A DNA stretch of 64,000 nt. Origin: Mongoliitalea daihaiensis. Its GTDB lineage: Bacteria; Bacteroidota; Bacteroidia; Cytophagales; Cyclobacteriaceae. The stretch spans positions 61,001-125,000 of the forward strand of contig NZ_CP063779.1 in the NCBI RefSeq assembly GCF_021596945.1, read 5' to 3'. Under the pieces are notes generated by a model. The model was not told where the DNA came from and ran no database searches. It was given only the letters and a program-made list of their open reading frames with translations. Each line of letters opens with the position of its first letter. The first letter of the stretch is position 1. The translations under genes and the position numbers were made by a program. Shown here piece by piece: positions 1-8,633 of this stretch.

Positions 1-1416
1 TGCGTTGGGATTGTTTTCCGTAGGGAATGGTGAAACTATCCGAACGATGGCTCGGGGCATGTTTGAGACAGGCAACTGTCTATTGACGGAAAATGCCCGT
101 TCTGCATGCTGAAACTGAACCTTCAACTCATTAGTTGTACTTGCGTTTGCAATAGAGCGCAAAGAAAACAATAAGCTATTTTCTCTGGATGAAAAATCAC
201 CCCAAACTTCCGCCAAATTGATCGCAGTATTATCATTTACAGAAAAAGGGTTATTCCAATCTGTGTAATTGTTCCTTATGGTAAGTTTGTTATTCTTATT
301 AATCTGCCAATCCAATCTGGCAAAAAAAGTGTTTGCTACGGTTTTCCTAGAAAATTCACCCACTTGTTGTTCAGGACCGACTCCATAAAGCCTTCTTGCC
401 ACATCAATAAATTTATCCAACGAATCTTTTCTTATTCTAAGTCTGCGTTCATCATCCTCATCCCGGATATCGGCAATAAATACAGGTTCTCCAGCATCCT
501 GCCTATCAAAAACAGTGAAAAAATGAAGCTTATCTTTGATGATAGGACCACCCAAGCTAAAGCCCCATTGATAGTTGTAGAAACTCACATCCCGACGATT
601 GCCTCGGATGTCATTAGGGCTTGCAAGGTTATCATTTCGATGATACATAAATGCAGAACCTTCAAGTGTATTCGTGCCAGCTTTGGTTACAGCATTCAAA
701 GCTCCGCCTGCTTGCCTTCCTTGAGTCACATCATATGAGTTTGTGGCAACCTCAAATTCACGAATTGCTTCTATGGATACGGTGTATGGCCCCCTTCCGA
801 TTTCACCTGCTGTGAGCTGATTACGTGCATTAACCCCATCCAAAGTTACATTCGTAGATGTTCTCCTTTGCCCACCTAAATTGAGACCTCCACCACCTTG
901 GAGTGGCGACAATGCAGTCAAATTAGTGAAATTCCTTCCTTCTGTAGGTAAATTTTTGATTTGTTTGGAATCAATCGCAGTGACAGCACCTAGCTTATCC
1001 AGTTGATTTTTAAAACTATCACCGGAGACGACAACCTCTGCCAAATCTGAATCCCCATAATCCATGGCAATTTCTAGGTTAACTCTATCCCCTTGATTCA
1101 ACTGGTAACCCGTAAGTTTTTGAGGATTAAAACCAATGAAAGAAATAGAAACAGAATAAGGCCTTCCCAAAGGAAGCTGCTGTAGTTGAAATCTTCCATC
1201 CACTCCAGTAACCGTACCGGCTTCAAAGCCTGTGGACTCATTTCTAACTACCACCGTTGCTCCAACCAGTGGTTGTTTAGAATCATCTAGCACAAGTCCC
1301 GCAATTGTTGCGTTCGTAGCTTGTGCGTTCACTTCATTGAGCGAAAAAAGGGCTATAAGGAGTACTAGGACTCCCAAGCCTTTCGCAATTGAACTAACTG
1401 TTAATTTGGTAATCAT
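1..1416 (-). CDS. TonB-dependent receptor, Oar-like (N-terminal part)
   Basis: The reading frame runs open from an ATG at 1416 to the left edge of the window, giving the first 472 residues; the C-terminal barrel is outside. Residues 1-32 form a signal peptide ending in VNAQA. A CarboxypepD_reg-like beta-sandwich follows (about 33-115), then a TonB plug with the segments GGQRRTSTNVTLDGV and GGALNAVTKAGTN, which are typical of the Oar branch of outer-membrane receptors. The protein would sit in the outer membrane and import an unknown ligand with energy from TonB-ExbBD. It is transcribed away from its neighbour at 1534-2721 only in the sense that both are on the minus strand; the 117-bp gap suggests its own promoter. 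The family is certain, the substrate is not inferable. Confidence 0.9.
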   Translation of the reverse strand, partial: MITKLTVSSIAKGLGVLVLLIALFSLNEVNAQATNATIAGLVLDDSKQPLVGATVVVRNESTGFEAGTVTGVDGRFQLQQLPLGRPYSVSISFIGFNPQKLTGYQLNQGDRVNLEIAMDYGDSDLAEVVVSGDSFKNQLDKLGAVTAIDSKQIKNLPTEGRNFTNLTALSPLQGGGGLNLGGQRRTSTNVTLDGVNARNQLTAGEIGRGPYTVSIEAIREFEVATNSYDVTQGRQAGGALNAVTKAGTNTLEGSAFMYHRNDNLASPNDIRGNRRDVSFYNYQWGFSLGGPIIKDKLHFFTVFDRQDAGEPVFIADIRDEDDERRLRIRKDSLDKFIDVARRLYGVGPEQQVGEFSRKTVANTFFARLDWQINKNNKLTIRNNYTDWNNPFSVNDNTAINLAEVWGDFSSRENSLLFSLRSIANASTTNELKVQFQHAERAFSVNRQLPVSNMPRAIVRIVSPFPTENNPNA

Positions 1417-1533
1417 GTGATAAAGATTGATGGTTTGTATACCACAAATCTCTATGCTTCCAAATTCCTCAAATGTTAAAAATTAACATGTTAAGCATTA
1501 GTAAATATTCCTTCACATTGAATTAAAACCGAT

Positions 1534-2721
1534 TTAAAATAACTGGGGCACAAACTGACTTAAATAAATGCGCCAATTTCTCCAGATATGCCCACCTTCA
1601 GTTTCTACATAAGTGTAAGGCATCTCCACGGTATCCAACTTTTTGATAAACTCCTGATTAGCATCATACAAAAAGTCGGTTTTCCCTATGGCTATCCAAT
1701 ACAATTGATAGCCATTATCCCGCTGTTGCTGTAAGGTAGCATCGATATCCTTATAAACTCTTCCGGTAGCATCTTCCCTTGGCATAATAGCCGCCGAAAA
1801 CAAGCCTACATAATCAAAGGTATTGGGATAGAAGCGGGAAATATGCAGCGTATGAAATCCACCCATGGACAGCCCTGCAATGGCTCTTTGGGATTTTTCT
1901 TTGTTCACCCGGTAATTGGCTTCTACAAAATCTATTATTTCGTTGAAATTGGCTTCATAAGTACCATCCATGGTTTGCGGAATCATAAATTGAGGTTTAT
2001 AAAAACCCCGACTTCCCTCTCCTGGAGCAGCATCTTGGATCACATTTCCATTGGGCATTACAACAATCATCGGTTTTGATTTGCCTTGGGCTATGAGATT
2101 ATCCATAATCTGGGCAGTTCTTCCCAAAGTTATCCAAGCTTCCTCATCTCCTCCTGCACCATGCAAGAGATATAACACCGGATAGGCTTGCGTAGAATTT
2201 TCGTATCCTGGGGGAGTGTATACCGTCAATCTTCTTTCCATTCCCAAACCCACTGAAGGGTACCATCTCTTGGCCACTGTCCCATGAGGTACCTGCTGTA
2301 CTTTGTACAGATCGGCTTGTGCTCCTCCTACAATGAAAATATTGGTAACTGAAGCTACATCTCTAATCAAAAAAGGATTATTAGGGTCAATGGCAGGAAG
2401 TCCATCAACCAAAAAGGAGTAACTATACAACTCAGGAGCAAGCTTATCCGCTCGAAACTCCCAAACGCCTTTTTCATCTTTTGTCAATAATACTTTACCT
2501 GGCGCATCTACAGTTCCCATGGATGATTCTACTTTAATAGAAGGTAAAAAATCACCAGTAATTTCTACTTGTTGAGCCTGAGGAGCGAAAAACCGAAAGG
2601 TGACTGCATCACCCTCAATTTCAGGAGAAATCAAGTTTTGAGACCGAAAAATTGCCTCTTGAGCATAGGTGCTAGTTGCAAACAATAGAAATGCAAAGAA
2701 ACGTAACATTTGATTTTTCAT
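1534..2721 (-). CDS. Exported esterase with N-terminal E-set domain (CE1-like)
   Basis: About 396 residues. I chose the ATG at 2721 because it opens a clean signal peptide (MKNQMLRFFAFLLFATSTYA); an upstream ATG at 2754 would bury it. Residues about 25-120 look like the early-set/CBM48-like domain found in front of many feruloyl and acetyl-xylan esterases. The C-terminal half is an alpha/beta hydrolase of the putative-esterase (Esterase_D/Fes) family: YLLHGAGGDE near the oxyanion hole, nucleophile Ser in GLSMGG (about residue 284) and a C-terminal His in EGGHIW (about 378). It probably removes ester substituents from polysaccharides in the periplasm or outside the cell. Substrate is inferred from family only; an enterochelin-esterase-like role is the alternative. 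Confidence 0.85.
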   Translation of the reverse strand: MKNQMLRFFAFLLFATSTYAQEAIFRSQNLISPEIEGDAVTFRFFAPQAQQVEITGDFLPSIKVESSMGTVDAPGKVLLTKDEKGVWEFRADKLAPELYSYSFLVDGLPAIDPNNPFLIRDVASVTNIFIVGGAQADLYKVQQVPHGTVAKRWYPSVGLGMERRLTVYTPPGYENSTQAYPVLYLLHGAGGDEEAWITLGRTAQIMDNLIAQGKSKPMIVVMPNGNVIQDAAPGEGSRGFYKPQFMIPQTMDGTYEANFNEIIDFVEANYRVNKEKSQRAIAGLSMGGFHTLHISRFYPNTFDYVGLFSAAIMPREDATGRVYKDIDATLQQQRDNGYQLYWIAIGKTDFLYDANQEFIKKLDTVEMPYTYVETEGGHIWRNWRIYLSQFVPQLF

Positions 2722-2858
2722 AAACCTTAAAATTAATAATGGATTTAAGTCCACTCAATTGAATGGCTTTTCTTAGGTAAGAATCGGTACACAACCTGTA
2801 AATGATTTAGAAACCATCAACTCTAGTAAAGATATTAAAAAAACGTGGTTAACAATCG

Positions 2859-3779
2859 CTAATACCCCATCACGACAACCACATTCCCCTTTTTTCGCCC
2901 GCTATCCACATACTGGTGTGCATCTGCTATGGCTTCCAAGCTAAAAACTTTGTCGATAACTGGTGTCAACTGTTGTTCCTCTGCCAATTTCTTTATCAGT
3001 TTTAACTGATCGACTGACTCAGATGCGTACTCAAATCCACCAACAGTTTTAAACACACCCCTTGCAGCCAAGTAAGGTTTGATTGTATTTTTGGAATACT
3101 TACCCACGGCATCCAAGATGAAATCGAACTTGCCACCAAGAGCCTGGAGCCCATCAGCATCGTAAGTAATTACATACTCGAGACCCAATCGTTTCACAAG
3201 GGATAAACCATCACTACTACAAACAGCCGTGACTTCTGCGCCATAGTATCGAGCCACTTGTACGGCTGCAACTCCGACCGAACCGGTCGCTCCCAAAATC
3301 AGTACCCGAGGTTTGGTGAGAGGAAGCTTTTTTAGGAATTCCAAGAAAAAAATAGCTGTCTGTCCTCCAAATATCAAGGAAGCAGCTTCTTCGTAACTTG
3401 TATTGCTAGGCATGGCAAAAAGGTTCCCATTTTCTGAAATGCACAAGTATTCGGCATGTGTCCCAAACTTAAATCCAGTCATCCCAAATACCTGATCTCC
3501 AACCTTAAACTTGGTTACCTTAGCTCCAATAGCCTCGATTTCTCCGGCAAATACGGTTCCCAAAATTGGATTTCTCGGTTTGGTAATCCCGATTGCCAAG
3601 CGCATAAACACCTTCATGATTCCCTCCGCAACCAATCCTCTCACCCGCACATCACCGGAATTGACCGCAGTAGCTTTCACAGCAATCAATACTTCATGAC
3701 TTTTGGGCTGAGGCTTAGGTACCTGAGCGATTTTCAAGACTTCAGGGCCTCCATAGGCTGTACATAGAGCTGCTTTCAT
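2859..3779 (-). CDS. NAD(P)-dependent MDR oxidoreductase, quinone reductase type
   Basis: 306 residues, close to the normal length of zinc-free quinone oxidoreductases of the medium-chain dehydrogenase/reductase superfamily. The N-terminal GroES-like domain starts MKAALCTAYGGPEVL and contains the family's AVNSGDVRVRG; the Rossmann domain has the dinucleotide-binding segment LILGATGSVGVAAVQ (about 161-175). The catalytic zinc cysteine/histidine set of alcohol dehydrogenases is not seen. It is likely cytosolic and NADPH-dependent, reducing quinones or alkenals. It stands alone, with 29 bp to the lipoprotein gene downstream on the same strand, so the two may be co-transcribed. Confidence 0.85.
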   Translation of the reverse strand: MKAALCTAYGGPEVLKIAQVPKPQPKSHEVLIAVKATAVNSGDVRVRGLVAEGIMKVFMRLAIGITKPRNPILGTVFAGEIEAIGAKVTKFKVGDQVFGMTGFKFGTHAEYLCISENGNLFAMPSNTSYEEAASLIFGGQTAIFFLEFLKKLPLTKPRVLILGATGSVGVAAVQVARYYGAEVTAVCSSDGLSLVKRLGLEYVITYDADGLQALGGKFDFILDAVGKYSKNTIKPYLAARGVFKTVGGFEYASESVDQLKLIKKLAEEQQLTPVIDKVFSLEAIADAHQYVDSGRKKGNVVVVMGY

Positions 3780-3808
3780 TGAAATTTAAAACAAAACAAT
3801 TGAAATAC

Positions 3809-4276
3809 TCACCTCACCTTTTCCAACATACTCATCGCTTGCTTCTGAGTTTGGGCATTAGATGAATGCGCTAAAATTATTCGTTGATTTTGGTTGAAAT
3901 TCATGTCAAAGTACTCCGTAAGCGTTTGAGTCATCTCTCCGAAAAGTTCAATAGGACAATCAAATTCAAAATCAATTCTTTGCAGAGTTGGATTGAAACT
4001 ATAGGTTCCTGTTCCACAAGCACCAAAAGCAGAATAAATGAAGTTATTGTCTTTCAGAAGTTCTAACTTAAATCCATCCTCGACATCATTCCATTCCCAA
4101 GCAGTTGGATTGGTGGACCCATCAGCTAGATCAAAGGACTGTATTTGCACCCATTTACCTAAAATTCTTTCAGATACTTGGGATTGATCCATAAAATCAT
4201 TTTCATTGTCACACGATGATAAAAACAATGAAAATAGTAAAATGAAGACGGTTGTAAAGCTACTTTTGATTTGCAT
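3809..4276 (-). CDS. Small lipoprotein, lipocalin-like
   Basis: 155 residues with a lipoprotein signal peptide: hydrophobic stretch followed by the lipobox LSSC (Cys 22). The mature part begins acidic (DNENDFMDQ), has ILGKWVQIQSF, and an isolated cysteine pair around FGACGTGTYSF and FDCPIEL; the GKW start and alternating strands resemble the lipocalin-like DUFs common in Bacteroidota. It should be anchored in the outer or inner membrane facing the periplasm. No specific function can be given. It lies 29 bp upstream of the oxidoreductase gene. Confidence 0.75.
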   Translation of the reverse strand: MQIKSSFTTVFILLFSLFLSSCDNENDFMDQSQVSERILGKWVQIQSFDLADGSTNPTAWEWNDVEDGFKLELLKDNNFIYSAFGACGTGTYSFNPTLQRIDFEFDCPIELFGEMTQTLTEYFDMNFNQNQRIILAHSSNAQTQKQAMSMLEKVR

Positions 4277-4514
4277 AAAAGATTACTGAGTTAATTGAAA
4301 ATCACCACATTTAGAAAAATACCCCCATCTCCAAGTTGCTTGAAAGAAATAAGTGGTTTTTCCGATAGGAAAGATAAACTAAATCTTTATATATTTCCTA
4401 AATACGAAGATTTTAAATTTACTTTGCCGTTTAACTTTGGGAGGTTCTATCGCTGCGGTGGTTGCGTTCAATCGAAGTGATTGTTGCGTGAACTCATATT
4501 TCTGAAACTTCCCA
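4277..4514. other. Intergenic region, no gene seen
   Basis: This 238-bp AT-rich gap holds a 61-codon plus-strand frame (4295-4480) with no family resemblance, no ribosome binding site and poor composition. It probably carries the promoter of the lipoprotein gene. Confidence 0.4.
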
Positions 4515-5081
4515 TCACTTACTTTTTTTCTTGGACGATTGTAACTGCTTCAACAATCGCTCTTCTTTGACAATACTGTATAAAATCAACACGATAATCC
4601 CTCCTATGGAAACAGCTCCTGAAACCTGAATATAGGTATAAAATCCCTGTGAAAAATATTCTTTAAAATAGGGCAATAGCAATGTATAACCTATGATATA
4701 CGTAATGATACAAACAGGCGTGATCAGATAGTTGATAACCCGTCGAATGCCATAATACTTTTTAAGATAGGCATGATAAGAGTTGTGATCCATAGCAATT
4801 AATCGGCTTTCTTTTCGATAGATTGAAAGTAATTCAATGATCACTCTCAATACCAAACTTGAAATCATCAGTAAGAGCCCTAGATTAAAGCTATTCCATT
4901 GATTGAAAGCGTATAAAAAAGCATACACGCTCAATATGACTACCGTAAGCATCAACACTAGGATGCTGATGTATTGCCCTTTTCGTTGTTTTTTAGCCTT
5001 TAACAGGATATCGTCGGGAGTAAATGAGGGCATTTTTCCCCCTTGTTGATTCCACAATTCTTGTAATTTATCAGATTCCAT
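4515..5081 (-). CDS. Membrane protein, likely sigma-factor partner
   Basis: 188 residues with four predicted membrane segments (about 35-55, 65-85, 115-138, 145-168). The cytoplasmic N-terminus MESDKLQELWNQQ is the short start often seen in Bacteroidota membrane proteins encoded directly behind ECF sigma factors. It overlaps the end of the sigma gene by 11 bp, which implies translational coupling. By position it is the candidate anti-sigma factor, but no zinc-binding anti-sigma motif (HxxxCxxC) is present, so this role is inferred from context only. Confidence 0.7.
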   Translation of the reverse strand: MESDKLQELWNQQGGKMPSFTPDDILLKAKKQRKGQYISILVLMLTVVILSVYAFLYAFNQWNSFNLGLLLMISSLVLRVIIELLSIYRKESRLIAMDHNSYHAYLKKYYGIRRVINYLITPVCIITYIIGYTLLLPYFKEYFSQGFYTYIQVSGAVSIGGIIVLILYSIVKEERLLKQLQSSKKKSK

Positions 5082-5559
5082 GTTTGATACAGTTGAGTAA
5101 TGATTTTCGAATTCGGCTCAATCGGGTTCGCAAGGTTCCATGCGCCAGCCCCACACTTGCCGCGATGGTTTCTTGAGGGATATTTTCAAGCTCCATTAGA
5201 ATCAGCGTTCTGTTTTGCTCGCTCAATTGACTTATACAGCTATACATTTTTTCTATAGTTTCTCCCTCATCATTGACTGGCTCTTCAGTGATGGATTCCG
5301 TCAATAGCTCTTCTTTGACGATCACCTGCTTTTTAATCTTCCGAATATCTCCCAAACAAATATTGGTAGCAATTCTATAAATCCATGTGTCTATAGAAGA
5401 GTCTCCTCTGAATGCATTTCTATGATTCCATACTTTGATAAATGTCTCTTGCAGCCATTCATTGGCAAGATCCAAATCACCAGAGGAATAGCCTAAGCAT
5501 AATCGGTGGACTTTAGGTGCATAGGCATGGTAAAGCTGGTTAAAGTCCTGTTCAGTCAT
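5071..5559 (-). CDS. RNA polymerase sigma factor, ECF family
   Basis: 162 residues from the ATG at 5559 (MTEQDFNQLYHAYAPKV). This start is chosen because its ATG overlaps the TGA of the upstream hydrolase gene (ATGA), while a longer start at 5601 lies inside that gene. Region 2 is visible as LANEWLQETFIKVW with DTWIYRIATN; region 4 as ISQLSEQNRTLILMELENIPQETIAASVGLAHGTLRTRLSRIR, ending in the DNA-recognition helix. It directs RNA polymerase to a small regulon. It sits in a three-gene unit: hydrolase, sigma factor, membrane protein, each overlapping the next. Confidence 0.9.
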   Translation of the reverse strand: MTEQDFNQLYHAYAPKVHRLCLGYSSGDLDLANEWLQETFIKVWNHRNAFRGDSSIDTWIYRIATNICLGDIRKIKKQVIVKEELLTESITEEPVNDEGETIEKMYSCISQLSEQNRTLILMELENIPQETIAASVGLAHGTLRTRLSRIRKSLLNCIKHGI

Positions 5560-6407
5560 TTCTTTGATGCTAAAATCTGCTGGATTTGCTCCATAAACCA
5601 ATCGGGTTTATCTAACATCACAAAATGCGCACTATCTTCTGCGATCACAAGACTATAATCATTTAAATTAGCGTATTGACCGGTATAGGTTTGTCTGACC
5701 ATGGCCTCGCCGTATGGATTGGTAGCTGCGATAATCGTAACGGGAATCGAAATAGCTTTCAACCCTTCTCTCATATCCAATTTCAGGTAATCGGTATACC
5801 CATAAACATACGTTTCTCTGTCAGCTTCTAACATCCAAGTATGTATCCGCTTTTGCTCGGCTTCCTTGATACTCATCCCCTTAGACATAAACGTGGCCAT
5901 TTGTTCAAATGCTGCATCAGTCATGTCCAACTGCTGCTTGTTGTAGGGACTCTCATAGGCTAAGTTATCAGGATTAAAGTCGGGAAACATTAATGCTCCG
6001 GCAGCTGGCAGGGCATCCACCAAAACAAGTTGAGCGAGGCTCAAATCACTTTGGGTCGCAAGCCAAGTGGCCACAGTTCCTCCCAAGCTATGCCCAATGA
6101 TGGTAGCCCCTTGCAGGTCTTTGGATACAATATAATCCTTAATGGCTTCATTTACCTGTGGAAGCCATGGAAAACCAATAGGCTCCTTTCCTCCAAATCC
6201 TGCCAAGGTAATGACATGGCATTCATAGGTGCTTTCCAATGCCTTGACAACTGGCTCCCAAACCTCTCCCGGTACGGTAAATCCAGGGATAAAAAGAATT
6301 GGATGCCCTTTTCCTGAAACCTCCACATGTATGGCTTGTCCATAAAGATTGGCATGCATGGAGAAATGAATGATTAATGCAATGAATGTTACTGCGATCT
6401 TTTTCAT
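5556..6407 (-). CDS. Exported alpha/beta hydrolase
   Basis: 283 residues from the ATG at 6407, which begins a signal peptide (MKKIAVTFIALIIHFSMHA); the longer frame from 6506 has no ribosome binding site and would hide it. The alpha/beta hydrolase fold is clear: ILFIPGF for the oxyanion region, nucleophile Ser in GHSLGG (about residue 105) and C-terminal His in DSAHFVMLDKP (about 260). It should act in the periplasm on an ester or amide substrate. It is the first gene of the unit with the ECF sigma factor and membrane protein. A hydrolase placed in front of its possible regulator suggests envelope-related control, which is inference. Confidence 0.82.
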   Translation of the reverse strand: MKKIAVTFIALIIHFSMHANLYGQAIHVEVSGKGHPILFIPGFTVPGEVWEPVVKALESTYECHVITLAGFGGKEPIGFPWLPQVNEAIKDYIVSKDLQGATIIGHSLGGTVATWLATQSDLSLAQLVLVDALPAAGALMFPDFNPDNLAYESPYNKQQLDMTDAAFEQMATFMSKGMSIKEAEQKRIHTWMLEADRETYVYGYTDYLKLDMREGLKAISIPVTIIAATNPYGEAMVRQTYTGQYANLNDYSLVIAEDSAHFVMLDKPDWFMEQIQQILASKK

Positions 6408-6634
6408 GGCTTTTAACGTTTGTTTTGCCTTTAGATGCAGAAAATCCAAAATGTTACATGGGATTGAAAAGTTTTTTCGAAGGATCATCCTTCCTGGTAG
6501 GCACAATAAAAATTAAAAGGCAACCAATCAGCTGATAAAAATGATGCTAGAGCTGACTGGATCAGTACGTTTGTATGTTGATGGTTTACTATTGTAATTG
6601 TTGCTTGAAGCCGCTTATTACCGGTACCCTCTTT

Positions 6635-7099
6635 TCAACTTTTGACCTCAAAATTTAACTGCCTTCCTTCCTTTAATGCTTTTTTATCTATATTAGAGCC
6701 AACAGCCATCCCAATTACCATCCCGATGGGTAATCCAATCCCTAAAAGCCCAATATTTCCCAGACTTAAACCAATCGATACTCCCATAGGCAATCCAAAT
6801 GTAGTCATCCCGAGAACTAACCATAAATTACGGTAATAATTGATAGGAACTACTTTCATCTCTTTTTCGAGTTGCTTTAGAATGAGGTTTTGCTCCTGTT
6901 TGATCAGCTTTTTCAATTGTTTGCTCTCAGTTGTTGAAGCATTGATTTTATCTACACTAAGGTTTATTAAGCTTATTAGATTTTCAGTTAAATCTCTAGT
7001 TTTTAGCTCCTTAAGAAGTTCTGAAAATTGTGCGAAAACTATTGCAACCTTATCTTCAGACAAATTATTCGACAGACTATCTAAATCTTTAAGTTTCAT
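6635..7099 (-). CDS. Hypothetical protein with coiled coil and glycine-zipper
   Basis: 154 residues. The first 90 are charged and helical (coiled-coil-like), followed by a glycine-rich hydrophobic hairpin from about 95 to 135 with GLPMGVSIGLSLGNIG and GIGLPIGMVIGMAVGSNID; this resembles glycine-zipper membrane hairpins. No known family is recognised. It stands alone between two longer gaps (228 bp and 260 bp). Confidence 0.6.
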   Translation of the reverse strand: MKLKDLDSLSNNLSEDKVAIVFAQFSELLKELKTRDLTENLISLINLSVDKINASTTESKQLKKLIKQEQNLILKQLEKEMKVVPINYYRNLWLVLGMTTFGLPMGVSIGLSLGNIGLLGIGLPIGMVIGMAVGSNIDKKALKEGRQLNFEVKS

Positions 7100-7359
7100 G
7101 AATAGTTCCTTTGTTATGGCTTATGTTTTAAAGGTACGAAACTTTCTATTTGCTAGGAAGCGCTCGCTGTATATAAAGTGAAATTACCCTTTTTATGCAA
7201 TAATCTTTTCTTATTTTCCTTAATTTCTTCAAGCTCAATTTTGAGAGTCTGACTGCCATAATTGACATAATTCATTTTCACAAACCCCATTTCTTCACTA
7301 ACCATAGAAATACTTGCGTATTTTTCCCCCCTATTGCCACATACGCGCAGCTATTCACG

Positions 7360-8343
7360 TTATTCTACTATTTTTTTCAATTTTTTTGCTGACTTTTTAT
7401 TGTAACCTTTGATGATTTCGGTCAATTGACCCTCTTCATTGATGACATAGAACATTGGCCACATGGTTCTATTCAAGTAAGTTGATGCAAATCCATATTC
7501 ATCCCATAGGTTTGTCCAAGTGATTTTTTCTTTATTGTCTTGATATGCATTAAGCCACGTTTCTTTGGTTGGATCTTCCCAAATTGTAATCAGTTCTATA
7601 TTATCATTATTCATTTCAGAGAGTTGTTCAAGAATGTCAATACTGGCAATAGAAAATACGCATCCCGAGGAAAATAGGCTGATAATTCTTTTGTTAGTAT
7701 TCCCATTTATGACTGAAACTTGTTTTCCCTCCTTATTTGGTAATTTAAAGTCTTCAACTTTTTGGCCTTTCTTTAATGCCTTACGATTTTTTGCAGACAA
7801 ATAATTTTCAATTCTCTTGTAATAAATAGTCTGTTTATTTTCTTCGCTGACTTCTTGAGAAAATATTTTCAAGTCTGAAATTGACATATTTTCTTTATTC
7901 ATTTCAGCAAAATACAAACTAGGTATACTGTTAGGATTTTTCAGTATGAACTCGATTTGTGATTTCCCTTCTAAAGTCTCTATATGTTCGGAAATGGATT
8001 GAAATGGCGAAAAATCAAGAACTTCGAAAGATTTATCAACCCAATCTAACGTTAAGTTAAGACTATCACCTTCAAACCAAATCAACGGGGTCTGCTTTTC
8101 TATTTTACCACGTTTTGAAATTTTCGCAAGGTACACAAAGGAAGGCGTTTGCGGAATATTTCCGTTAACCGAAAAAGTCCCATTTTCTACTACTTTTAAT
8201 GGTAAAAGAAACCCGTCTAATCCTAAATAGATTAACTCTGCAGAATTAAAATTTTTAATTTCCCCACTGAAATTCACATTTTTTTGAGCCTTAGCATGAA
8301 ATAGTACGGAACACAAGGTTAGTATTAAAAGAACTTTCTTCAT
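7360..8343 (-). CDS. Thioredoxin-fold exported protein lacking CXXC
   Basis: 327 residues from the ATG at 8343, which begins a signal peptide (MKKVLLILTLCSVLFHAKAQ); a longer start at 8460 is unlikely. Residues about 20-130 resemble the DUF4369 beta domain that precedes AhpC/TSA-like thioredoxin folds in Bacteroidota; residues about 215-320 give the fold itself with VEDFKLPNKEGKQVS, a cis-proline loop MWPMFYVI, and ITIWEDPTKETW. The position that normally reads WCxxC is FSSGCVFSIAS, so only one cysteine remains. A classical thiol-disulfide exchange is therefore unlikely; a peroxiredoxin-like, binding or degenerate role is possible. Confidence 0.75.
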   Translation of the reverse strand: MKKVLLILTLCSVLFHAKAQKNVNFSGEIKNFNSAELIYLGLDGFLLPLKVVENGTFSVNGNIPQTPSFVYLAKISKRGKIEKQTPLIWFEGDSLNLTLDWVDKSFEVLDFSPFQSISEHIETLEGKSQIEFILKNPNSIPSLYFAEMNKENMSISDLKIFSQEVSEENKQTIYYKRIENYLSAKNRKALKKGQKVEDFKLPNKEGKQVSVINGNTNKRIISLFSSGCVFSIASIDILEQLSEMNNDNIELITIWEDPTKETWLNAYQDNKEKITWTNLWDEYGFASTYLNRTMWPMFYVINEEGQLTEIIKGYNKKSAKKLKKIVE

Positions 8344-8528
8344 TTTGCCTGTGGTTTTTTTACTTCTAAACATAATTTCCCTGTCCTCAATGCCAAAACG
8401 CATGTTTTTGGGGAATGTTTCCCTGTAGTATAACGGAAACATTTTTTTAAAGCTACTCATTCATACCAACTAAACAAATACCCAAAATAAGGTATTTTAA
8501 ATCTCTTATTCCCCTTCCTTATAAAAAA

Positions 8529-8581
8529 CTCAGTCCCGAATCTTTACAGTTCAGTCAGCTAATCCTACACCTCAGTCAGCT
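8529..8581 (+). promoter_or_regulatory. Three direct repeats with 21-bp period, candidate LytTR sites
   Basis: The hexamer TCAGTC occurs at 8530, 8551 and 8572, an exact 21-bp step (two helical turns). The last two copies extend to TCAGTCAGCT. They lie 28-80 bp upstream of a partial -7 element (CACCTTTG, 8609-8616) of the operon whose last regulatory gene is a LytTR response regulator. LytTR proteins bind direct repeats on one DNA face, so autoregulatory activation is a reasonable inference. Confidence 0.5.
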
Positions 8582-8633
8582 TTTTTTTCCTAGCCCTCTC
8601 CTAGCCCCCACCTTTGGGATAAATCACAAAGAA

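Noticed and set aside
4295..4480. 61-codon plus-strand ORF
   Set aside because: No ribosome binding site, no family, lies in a promoter gap.
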